Shown here piece after piece: positions 7,684 through 13,746 of a stretch of DNA of 14,297 nucleotides. Position 1 is the stretch's first letter. Each line of letters starts with the position of its first letter. The notes beneath the pieces are model-generated. The model saw nothing but the letters and a program-made list of their open reading frames with translations, did not search any database and was not told the origin of the DNA. The stretch lies in contig JANXEM010000034.1 in NCBI GenBank assembly GCA_025058435.1, positions 1 to 14,297 of the forward strand, in the 5' to 3' direction. The stretch is from Candidatus Caldarchaeum sp. GTDB lineage: Archaea > Thermoproteota > Nitrososphaeria_A > Caldarchaeales > Caldarchaeaceae. The translations under genes were made by a program, and so were the position numbers.

Positions 7684-7713
7684 TTGTATTAAGTATTTGC
7701 GTAAGGCTTTAAA
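7684..7713. promoter_or_regulatory. Divergent promoter region of lysK and the cpgS-like gene
   Basis: The palindromic TTTAAA at 7708-7713 is centred 26 bp before GTG 7736, a perfect leaderless spacing for the plus-strand gene. It is also about 33 bp before TTG 7678 on the minus strand. A second A/T-rich word, CTTAATAC read on the minus strand (about 7686-7693), could serve lysK from one of the shorter starts. Confidence 0.5.
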
Positions 7714-7735
7714 CGTCTTTCATCACTTTCTGGCC

Positions 7736-9072
7736 GTGGAAAGAGTTAAGACGGTTATAATGGGAGCGGCTGGACGCGATTGAGCCTGAAAAGGCTCCGC
7801 GAGTTCCACAACTTCAACCTTTACTTCCGCGACAGGCCCGAATATGAGGTGGTCGCGTTCACCGCCGCCCAGATACCGGGGATTGCGGGTAGAATTTATC
7901 CGTCTTCGCTCGCCGGACGGCATTATCCAAACGGCATCCCAATCTATGACGAGTCGGAACTCCCCCGAATAATCGATGAACACGCCGTCGACCTCGTGGT
8001 TTTTTCCTACAGCGACGTCAGCCACGAAGAGGTGATGCACAAGGCCTCGTTGGCGCTCGCCCACGGCGCGACCTTCATGCTTTTGGGCCCGCGTGCGACG
8101 ATGCTTAAGTCCTCGAAGAAAGTTGTCGCGGTCACCGGTGTAAAGACTGGGGTCGGAAAAAGCACTTTGTCGCGGCTGGTTGTGAGAACTTTGAAGGGGT
8201 TCGGGCTTAGGGTTGTCGTCGTTCGTCATCCCATGCCCTACGGTGTTTTGGAAAAACAGGTTGTCCAGAAGTTCGCCAGCATAGATGACGTCGAAAAACA
8301 TCGGTGCAGCGTTGAGGAGAGGGAAGAAATTGAGCCGCACGTCAGGGATGGGACGGTTGTCTTCGCGGGAGTAGACTACGGCCTTGTCCTCCAGAAAGCC
8401 GAAAAAATGGCCGACGTCATCGTCTGGGATGGGGGCAACAACGACTTTCCGTTTTTCAAGCCAGACCTACACGTAACGGTCGTGGACGCGACAAGGCCCG
8501 GCCTCGAAAGCTTGAGTTATCCCGGGGAAACCAACGTCCTGATGGCGGATTTGCTCGTAATCCATAAAGCCGATAAAACTTCTGCAGAAAATTTGGAAAA
8601 ACTTGCTGAAAAGCTGCGGAACATGAATTCGAAGGCGGAAATTGTTGTGACGGCTTCGGAGACGGTCGTCGACGGCGACGTTAAGGGGTTGCGGGTTGCG
8701 GTGGTTGAAGACGGGCCTTCGCTGACCCACGGCGTAATGGCCGTGGGCGTTGCGTATGAAACCGCCGTAGCGGCTGGAGCGGTTGTCGTCGACCCCAAGC
8801 CATACGCAGTGGGCTCCATCGCCGAAGCCTACAAGGAATACAGCCACATCGGCCCCGTCGTCCCGTCGGTGGGATACACGGAGGAGCAGCTAAAGGATTT
8901 GGAAAAAACCCTCAAAAACGTTCCCGCGGATGCAATAGTTTCGTCGAGCCCGGCGGATTTGTCGAAGGTTGTCAGCGTCGGAAAACCCTTTATCCGCGTA
9001 CGGTTTGAGGCCGTTCAGGTCGGGGGAAGGCCTCTGTCAGAGATTCTCGGCACCCTTTTCGCGGAGACCTGA
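7736..9072 (+). CDS. cpgS: Cyclic 2,3-diphosphoglycerate synthetase family protein, gene interrupted by a BHB intron
   Basis: The coding sequence is 7736-7780 joined to 7804-9072 (437 residues after splicing). The family (COG2403-type) has a P-loop ATPase/GTPase domain. The characterised methanogen member makes cyclic 2,3-diphosphoglycerate, a thermoprotective solute, but most members are untested. Visible conserved segments include AFTAAQIPGIAGR, FSYSDVSHEEVMHKAS, LLGPRATMLKSSK, the P-loop GVKTGVGKST (spliced residues 127-136), RHPMPYG, VWDGGNNDFPFFKPDL, VEDGPSLTHG and DPKPYAVGSI. The conserved N-terminus, MERVKTVIMGAAGRD, is encoded from GTG 7736 and then hits TGA at 7781. Removing 7781-7803 restores GAAGRDFHNFN in frame. 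Without splicing, only a start inside the intron (TTG 7780) would be possible, and it loses the N-terminal strand. The 3' end overlaps the convergent lysJ by 36 bp. Confidence 0.88.
7781..7803 (+). other. Putative 23-nt archaeal bulge-helix-bulge intron in a protein-coding gene
   Basis: The fold seen directly in the sequence is as follows. The outer exon helix is TGGA 7771-7774 with TCCA 7805-7808. The central 4-bp helix is CGCG 7775-7778 with CGCG 7798-7801. The 3-nt bulges are ATT 7779-7781 and AGT 7802-7804. The inner helix is GAGCC 7782-7786 with GGCTC 7793-7797, closed by loop TGAAAA. The strand order is the same as in archaeal pre-tRNA introns. Cutting each bulge between its second and third base removes 7781-7803, including the in-frame TGA, and joins GAT to TTC. 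This restores reading frame and family consensus exactly. Splicing itself is inferred. Confidence 0.85.
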
Positions 9073-10224
9073 AAGTTCGCGGGCTGTTTTTCTCAGCGTT
9101 TCAGCCGCGAAGGCCACGTCCCGCTCATTTATCACGTAAGGTGGGAGAAACCGGAGAACCGTCAACCCAGCTTTAAACCCGATCAACCCGTTCGACTGAA
9201 GACCTTTGATGAACTGCATAGGCTGTGTCCTCATTTCGATACCGACCATCAGCCCGACTCTTCGGAACGCCCGGAACAGGTTGGTGTTTTCTTCGACGAC
9301 GGGTTTCAAGGCCTCGCCGAGGGCGTTTCCCTTCTCCTCAGCCTGTTGCGGTACATTTTCTTCCATCAACACCTCCGTAGCCGCGGTAATTGCGGCGAGG
9401 GCCAGCGAATTTCCGCCGTAGGTGGAGCCGTGGTCTGTCTCCTTGACCTTTGACGCAACTTCTTCGGTCACTGCCACGAAGCTTGCGGGAAAACCTCCCG
9501 CCACGGCTTTTGCGGCTGTCAACATGTCGGGCATTATTCCAGCTCTTTCATGAGCCCACACAACACCCGTCCTGCCAAAGCCCGATTGAATTTCATCGAC
9601 TACCACGAAGGCGCCCACCTCTTTCGCCCTCTTTTCCACCGCCTTCATAAAATCGGTCGTGGCGGGTATGATGCCGCCTTCGCCTTGAACCGGCTCGAAT
9701 ATCACGGCCGCGAATTCTTCGTTAAGCCTGCGGTCGACGGTTTCCGCGTCGTTGAACGGAAGGAAGACGGCTTCGAACGGATACGGTTCAAAGCCTTCAC
9801 GGTATTTGCTGTTCCAAGTCACCGATAGAGCGGCCATCGTCCGGCCGTGAAAGCCGTTGTTGAAAGCCAGCACCTTCTTCCTTCCCGTGAGTTTTCGGCT
9901 GATTTTCAAAGCGAGTTCGACGGCTTCCGAGCCGCTGTTGAGGAAGAAGACTTTGGTCAGATGCGGTGGTAGGACTTGGCCGAGTTTTTCAAGACATCTG
10001 TCGAGCGCTTCTGTGTCGAAGGCGGGAGTAACTGTCATGTAGCTACCGAGCTGTTCAGACAGGGCCTTGACCACTTTCGGATGACGGTGGCCCAGAAACG
10101 CCGCCCCATAACCCATATAGAAGTCGAGATAACGCCGGCCCGAACTGTCCCAAACATACTGGCCTTCGGCCTTCGTAATGCGCAGTCCTCGGGGGCTGGC
10201 GAAACGGAGTAGCGATACGGTCAT
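9037..10224 (-). CDS. lysJ: [LysW]-aminoadipate semialdehyde / glutamate semialdehyde transaminase
   Basis: LysJ transfers an amino group, normally from glutamate, to the LysW-bound semialdehyde, giving LysW-lysine or LysW-ornithine. It is a class III PLP aminotransferase related to ArgD. Of its 395 residues, key parts are NSGSEAVE (96-103, phosphate-binding), FHGRT (125-129), EPVQGEGG (177-184) and VVDEIQSGFGRTG (208-220). The Schiff-base lysine is K239 in TAAKAVAGGFP. The ATG start overlaps the lysX stop as ATGA, so translation is probably coupled. It is the last gene of lysW-lysX-lysJ. Its 3' end runs 36 bp into the convergent cpgS-like gene. Specificity for the lysine versus arginine branch cannot be decided from sequence, and enzymes of this type often serve both. 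Confidence 0.95.
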   Translation of the reverse strand: MTVSLLRFASPRGLRITKAEGQYVWDSSGRRYLDFYMGYGAAFLGHRHPKVVKALSEQLGSYMTVTPAFDTEALDRCLEKLGQVLPPHLTKVFFLNSGSEAVELALKISRKLTGRKKVLAFNNGFHGRTMAALSVTWNSKYREGFEPYPFEAVFLPFNDAETVDRRLNEEFAAVIFEPVQGEGGIIPATTDFMKAVEKRAKEVGAFVVVDEIQSGFGRTGVVWAHERAGIMPDMLTAAKAVAGGFPASFVAVTEEVASKVKETDHGSTYGGNSLALAAITAATEVLMEENVPQQAEEKGNALGEALKPVVEENTNLFRAFRRVGLMVGIEMRTQPMQFIKGLQSNGLIGFKAGLTVLRFLPPYVINERDVAFAAETLRKTARELSGLREKGAENL

Positions 10225-11066
10225 CCTCTGACGGCTCTTACGGTGTTTTCCACTATTTTAGATGGGAGGTCGTATCCGGTGACGAGAACCGTGTTCCGGA
10301 ACTCGACGACCCCGTTGATTTCGTTGACCAGCAACCCTTTCTCTCGGGATTCGAGAATGTCCACGCCGAGGACGCCGCCGCCTACGGCATCGCCGGCCTT
10401 GATGACCAGCTCCCTCAGCTCGTCCGTGACCGGGCAGGGCTGGGCTTTGCCGCCTAGGGCCGTGTTGGTTTTCCACATCTTGCTGACCCGGTAAATCGCA
10501 ACCGGTACCTCACCCCACACGTAGAACGCTCGGATATCTCGTTCGGGTTTGTCTACGTGTTCCTGCAAGTAGTGAACTTTCATCTGAGGGTTGGGCATGT
10601 TTTCCCTCAGCTCGAGGATGTCGAGGAGCGATTGTTCGTCAAAGGCCCGTGCGATGTTCCTTCCCCAGCTTCCTGAAACTGGTTTGACGACGACGGGAAA
10701 GCCCATTTTGCGGGCGATGGACAGGGCCGTCTGCTTGTTGAAGGCGATGGCCGTCGCCGGCGTCGGGATGTTTCTTCTCGCGAGCATGGATGTTGTGATA
10801 AGTTTGTCGGCGGTGTTGCGCAGGACGTCGAGGCTGTTTACCACGATGTTTCCGTATCTTTCGAATATCGTTGTGGTGGCGAGCGCCCTGCTGAAGCTGA
10901 CGCATCGCTGTATGATGAAGCTCACGTCGAACCCGTTCGCTTCGTTTATCCAGAATTCTTTGTCGACGACGTGGACGGGTTTTGCCAAGTGGCCCAAATC
11001 GTTGATGGCTTGGAGAAGGGCCTTTTCTTCAAACCGGACAACGTCGTAGGCGAGCCCGATATTCAT
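10221..11066 (-). CDS. lysX: [LysW]-L-2-aminoadipate ligase (ATP-grasp)
   Basis: LysX uses ATP to join the alpha-amino group of 2-aminoadipate to the C-terminal residue of LysW, protecting it during lysine synthesis. Homologues called ArgX use glutamate, and some archaea have one enzyme for both. The 281-residue length fits the family. ATP-grasp features are KPVSGSWGRNIAR (128-140), RDIRAFYVWG (177-186), TNTALGGKAQPC (200-211) and the metal-binding VNEINGVVEFRN (247-258). The ending EFRNTVLVTGYDLP resembles LysX more than ArgX, but this is a judgement from memory of the families. The gene starts 3 nt after the lysW stop, and its own TGA overlaps the lysJ start. Confidence 0.94.
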   Translation of the reverse strand: MNIGLAYDVVRFEEKALLQAINDLGHLAKPVHVVDKEFWINEANGFDVSFIIQRCVSFSRALATTTIFERYGNIVVNSLDVLRNTADKLITTSMLARRNIPTPATAIAFNKQTALSIARKMGFPVVVKPVSGSWGRNIARAFDEQSLLDILELRENMPNPQMKVHYLQEHVDKPERDIRAFYVWGEVPVAIYRVSKMWKTNTALGGKAQPCPVTDELRELVIKAGDAVGGGVLGVDILESREKGLLVNEINGVVEFRNTVLVTGYDLPSKIVENTVRAVRG

Positions 11067-11069
11067 TCG

Positions 11070-11246
11070 TTACTGGCCCCAATCCTCCGCGACTTCTTCC
11101 GCAACCCTCAAAGACGCGGCGTTCTTCTCGTCGACAAAATATTCGAGCTGAGCACCGCAATCACCGCATTCAAACAACTCTCCCGGCAACGAGTCAGACG
11201 GCACTTCGACGGAGCCGCCGCAAACCGGACAAGCAAGGTTCACCAT
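11070..11246 (-). CDS. lysW: Amino-group carrier protein LysW (with terminal Gln)
   Basis: LysW is the small acidic carrier to which intermediates of lysine and arginine synthesis are attached. The 58-residue product starts MVNLACPVCGG. It has a zinc knuckle (C6, C9, C27, C30: CPVC and CGDC) and ends EEVAEDWGQ. Family members normally end EDWGE, and the side-chain carboxylate of that last Glu carries the substrate. Here codon 58 is CAG, followed by TAA. All other features are normal. It is the first gene of lysW-lysX-lysJ with its own promoter. ATG 11246 was chosen because the protein then has the usual length, with about 14 nt of leader after the predicted start site. It is too short for a simple length-filtered ORF list. 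Confidence 0.95.
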   Translation of the reverse strand: MVNLACPVCGGSVEVPSDSLPGELFECGDCGAQLEYFVDEKNAASLRVAEEVAEDWGQ

Positions 11247-11280
11247 TTCATTTTCACTGCGATTTGCTTCGTAACGCTGT

Positions 11281-11289
11281 TATTTAAGT
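11281..11289 (-). promoter_or_regulatory. TATA box of the lysWXJ operon
   Basis: Read on the minus strand, ACTTAAATA lies about 39 bp before the lysW ATG, which predicts a short leader of 10-15 nt. It gives lysWXJ a promoter separate from lysYZ. The 15-bp palindrome lies about 43 bp further upstream. Confidence 0.55.
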
Positions 11290-11331
11290 CGTTACCAGGA
11301 GGGGTTGCTATCGTCGATATTTTTTTATGAG

Positions 11332-11346
11332 CTACGATTTTCGTAG
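11332..11346. promoter_or_regulatory. Palindromic operator of Lrp-family type upstream of lysW
   Basis: CTACGATTTTCGTAG is a perfect inverted repeat with 6-bp arms and a TTT centre. Its core ACGATTTTCGT is the same as the centre of the Methanocaldococcus Ptr2 (Lrp-family) site GGACGATTTTCGTCC, as I recall it. It lies about 86 bp before the lysW start and upstream of the TATA box, the position used by activators such as LysM and Ptr2. An Lrp-type gene is present at 13315. The binding protein is inferred. Confidence 0.6.
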
Positions 11347-11365
11347 TCTGTCTCAGCCCATTTCG

Positions 11366-12160
11366 TCAAACGACGATAACCGTGCCCGACCCGCCGTCGG
11401 CCGCGGCTATCGGGTCATCCACCAGCCCCGAACAGATGTGAACCGTCTTCACACCCGATTCAACAGCTTTGACCGCCATCATGAGCTTCCGGTTCATCCC
11501 CGGGCCAATTCTTTCCAGAATTTGCATAGCCTCGGAAGACGAAATCCGTCCCACAACTTCGCCGTCCAAAAGAACTCCTTCGACGTCCGTCAAAAGGTAG
11601 AGTTTTTCGGCTTTCAAGGCCGCCGCTATGGCGGAAGCCGCGGAATCGCCGTCGACGTTGAGCAATTCACCTTCATCCCCCAAAGCCAAAGGAGAAAAGA
11701 CCAACACCAACCCGAGGTTGACCAAGGTTTCGATGAAGCCCGCGTCAACAACAGTAATCGTCCCTGTGTATCCGCCGTCTACGATTCTTTTTCTTCCTCT
11801 ATCGTCAAGGACGACCAACTTCTTCTTCCGCTGAGCTTTCACCACCGACCCGTCGACGCCCGAAAGATTAACGGCCTTAACCCCGCGGCTGTTGAGGTAG
11901 GCGGCAATCTCTTTCCCCAGCTTTCCAGCCATCACCATCGCGTAAACTTCAAGCTCTTCCGCATCCGTCAACCTGCTCCGAACACCCGACGGCGAAACAA
12001 CAATCTTCGGCTCGATTCCGAGCCTCTTCTCATACCGCGACACAATATCTCCACCTCCATGGACGAAGACGACGCCACGTCGATGGTTCGCCGCGACGGA
12101 GTCGAGAATTTTGTTTCGGTTGGAATCTAAGGCCCGTCCGCCAGCCTTTACAACTATCAC
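11366..12160 (-). CDS. lysZ: [LysW]-aminoadipate / glutamate kinase
   Basis: LysZ phosphorylates the side-chain carboxylate of LysW-bound aminoadipate or glutamate. It belongs to the amino acid kinase family, related to ArgB. Its 264 residues show KAGGR (5-9), VHGGGD (33-38), the substrate-loop segment SGVRSRLTD (58-66), NVDGD (168-172), TDVEGVL (191-197) and PGMNRKL (220-226), which precedes the final GGSGT. The start is GTG 12160, and there is no better start between it and the lysY stop 31 bp upstream. The short gap and lack of a TATA-like element suggest co-transcription from the lysY promoter. The downstream gap to lysW (119 bp) holds the lysW promoter and operator. Confidence 0.94.
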   Translation of the reverse strand: MIVVKAGGRALDSNRNKILDSVAANHRRGVVFVHGGGDIVSRYEKRLGIEPKIVVSPSGVRSRLTDAEELEVYAMVMAGKLGKEIAAYLNSRGVKAVNLSGVDGSVVKAQRKKKLVVLDDRGRKRIVDGGYTGTITVVDAGFIETLVNLGLVLVFSPLALGDEGELLNVDGDSAASAIAAALKAEKLYLLTDVEGVLLDGEVVGRISSSEAMQILERIGPGMNRKLMMAVKAVESGVKTVHICSGLVDDPIAAADGGSGTVIVV

Positions 12161-12191
12161 GATTCCGTCAACGCCGTTTCCGGATTTAAGC

Positions 12192-13250
12192 CTAAGCAGG
12201 CCGGAGCGGCGGGCTGTTCAACCCAGCCCTTTCGTCGAACCCGTGCAAAATGTTAAAGCACTGAACCGCCTGCCCGGCCGCTCCTTTCATCAAGTTGTCG
12301 ATGGCGGCGAAAAAAACGGCTCGTCCGATTCTTTTTTCGACTGCGAAGCCGACGTCGACGAAGTTGCTTCCGATGACGTATTTGGGGTCGGGATATCTGA
12401 AGGGGGTGCCGTGGACGATTCTGACAAACGGTTCTTTGCCGTAGCGGGCTGCATAGGCCTTCCATATTTTGGTTTCGTCGGTTTCGGTGTTCTGAAGCCA
12501 TACGTGGGATGATGCCAAAGCTCCTCGGACGGCTCCGACGGCATGCGGAACGAGGGCGACCTTGACCGGTTTCCCAGCGATTTTCGAAAGTTCCTGCTCG
12601 ACTTCCGCGACATGCCGATGGCCTTCAGCCTCGTAGGGCCTCATCACGTTCGCTCTTTCCGGATGATGCGTTCCGAGCGAAGGCTTGATGCCGGCTTCGC
12701 TGCTTCCCACCTTCAAGTCCACCGCTACGCGCTCCACGTCCACAAGTTTCTGCTCAAAGGCCGGAATCAAAGACAACAACGCCGCCGTCGAATTGCAGCC
12801 CGGACAAGCGACGAGAGTCGCCGACCTAATCTCTTCCCTATAAAGTTCGGGAAGACCGTAAACAGCTTTTTCGAGCAGGTCGGGCCTTGGATGAACGTCT
12901 TCGTACCAAATCCGGTAGTCTTCAAGGTTTTTGAGACGGAAGTCTGCACTCAAGTCCACAACCTTCAACCCCCTTTCGAGAAGCTGCGGCGTCAAAGACG
13001 ATGAAACGCCGTGAGGCGTGTTGACGAAAACCGTATCGCATTTCTCCGCCATCAATTCAACAGATACTTCGCTGAACTTCAAGCCCTTGTAAAACCCGCG
13101 AAGATGAGGATGAATCGCCGTGAAAGGCCTTCCAGCATATTCTCTTGAAGTGACGTAGGTGACTTCGACGTTCGGATGGACGGCCAAAATTCTCAGCAGC
13201 TCACCGCCGGTGTATCCGGAGCCACCGACCACTCCGACTTTTACGCTCAT
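12192..13250 (-). CDS. lysY: [LysW]-aminoadipyl / glutamyl phosphate reductase
   Basis: LysY reduces the LysW-bound acyl phosphate to the semialdehyde with NADPH. It is homologous to ArgC. The 352-residue product has the nucleotide-binding loop GGSGYTGGELLR (9-20), VNTPHGVSS (76-84), VDLSADFRL (98-106) and the catalytic Cys motif ACPGCNST (148-155; C152 aligns with the ArgC cysteine). GSSEAG (182-187) and GHRHVAE (210-216) follow, with the active-site His. The start ATG lies 27 bp after the centre of a palindromic TATA box, so the transcript is probably leaderless. It is first in the lysY-lysZ unit and divergent from the Lrp-type regulator. Confidence 0.95.
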   Translation of the reverse strand: MSVKVGVVGGSGYTGGELLRILAVHPNVEVTYVTSREYAGRPFTAIHPHLRGFYKGLKFSEVSVELMAEKCDTVFVNTPHGVSSSLTPQLLERGLKVVDLSADFRLKNLEDYRIWYEDVHPRPDLLEKAVYGLPELYREEIRSATLVACPGCNSTAALLSLIPAFEQKLVDVERVAVDLKVGSSEAGIKPSLGTHHPERANVMRPYEAEGHRHVAEVEQELSKIAGKPVKVALVPHAVGAVRGALASSHVWLQNTETDETKIWKAYAARYGKEPFVRIVHGTPFRYPDPKYVIGSNFVDVGFAVEKRIGRAVFFAAIDNLMKGAAGQAVQCFNILHGFDERAGLNSPPLRPA

Positions 13251-13273
13251 TCGGCTGAAACTTTCCGTCCGTG

Positions 13274-13281
13274 TTTATAAA
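13274..13281. promoter_or_regulatory. Shared palindromic TATA box between lysY and the Lrp-type gene
   Basis: TTTATAAA reads the same on both strands. Its centre is about 27 bp before the lysY ATG on the minus strand and about 26 bp before TTG 13303 (38 bp before ATG 13315) on the plus strand. It is the only strong TATA match in the gap, so one element may serve both directions. Confidence 0.55.
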
Positions 13282-13314
13282 GCCTAATACGGGAGGAACC
13301 CCTTGTTGGTGACG

Positions 13315-13746
13315 ATGTCGGACCAGCTCGATCCCGTCGACCGGCAGATTATCGAGATTTTGAAAAAGGATGCGAGGAAGAGCTACACAGAACTCGCCGC
13401 GGTTTTGAAGCTTTCTGAAGGCGCTGTGCGGCGGAGGGTTAGGAACCTCGTAGAAAAAGGGGTCATCAAATCCTTCACCATCGAGGTGGAAAAGGACTAC
13501 GCGGTCAAAGCCGTCACGTTCATCTCGATTAACCCCGCCGTTCCAACGCCGGAAGTCGCCGACAAGCTAATCAAAATAAACGGGGTCGAAGAGGTCTACG
13601 AAATCACGGGCGCACGCGACGTCATGGCCATCATATCGGTGCCTTCGATGGCAAGCCTCAACAAAACAATCGAGGAAATCAGAAACATTCCCGGCGTAAA
13701 TGAAACAAACACCAGCATAGTCCTGAGGCAGCTTCGTAGGCCCTAA
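13315..13746 (+). CDS. Lrp/AsnC-family transcription regulator, LysM-like
   Basis: The 143-residue product has an N-terminal winged helix-turn-helix. It includes LDPVDRQIIEILKKDARKSYTELA and the recognition region LSEGAVRRRVRNLVEKGVIKSFTIEV. A C-terminal RAM/AsnC ligand-binding domain follows (VEEVYEITGARDVMAIISV). This is the standard Lrp architecture. Its position divergent from lysY and next to the LysW genes suggests a LysM role: in Sulfolobus, LysM activates lysW when lysine is low. The start is taken as ATG 13315 from family length. TTG 13303, with GGGAGG six bases upstream, and GTG 13309 are alternatives. The likely target is the palindrome at 11332. The ligand is not known. Confidence 0.92.
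   Translation: MSDQLDPVDRQIIEILKKDARKSYTELAAVLKLSEGAVRRRVRNLVEKGVIKSFTIEVEKDYAVKAVTFISINPAVPTPEVADKLIKINGVEEVYEITGARDVMAIISVPSMASLNKTIEEIRNIPGVNETNTSIVLRQLRRP

Noticed and set aside
7736..7803. Simple frameshift pseudogene or sequencing error in the cpgS-like gene
   Set aside because: A 23-base insertion with perfect BHB geometry and an exact consensus-restoring junction is better explained as an intron. The rest of the frame is intact and well conserved.
7780..9072. Cyclic-DPG synthetase-like ORF starting at TTG 7780 with N-terminus MSLKRLRE
   Set aside because: The first eight codons are intron sequence. The conserved N-terminus lies upstream in another frame from GTG 7736 and joins exactly after removal of the BHB intron.
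11060..11084. +1 frameshift at the end of lysW that would end in ...GAA TGA (terminal Glu) overlapping the lysX ATG
   Set aside because: It would give WG followed by extra residues (such as SNE) rather than WGE, and there is no slippery sequence or stop context to support it. Kept only as a remote alternative to a terminal Gln.
11320..11347. Rho-independent-like terminator formed by the palindrome and the T-run at 11321-11327
   Set aside because: The T-run precedes the hairpin on the plus strand, and the minus strand has A's there, so the order is wrong for termination of lysZ. The operator interpretation fits better.
11327..12130. Long plus-strand ORF of 267 codons
   Set aside because: It is antisense to lysZ, which has full kinase motifs. 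The plus-strand translation is low-complexity and resembles no family.
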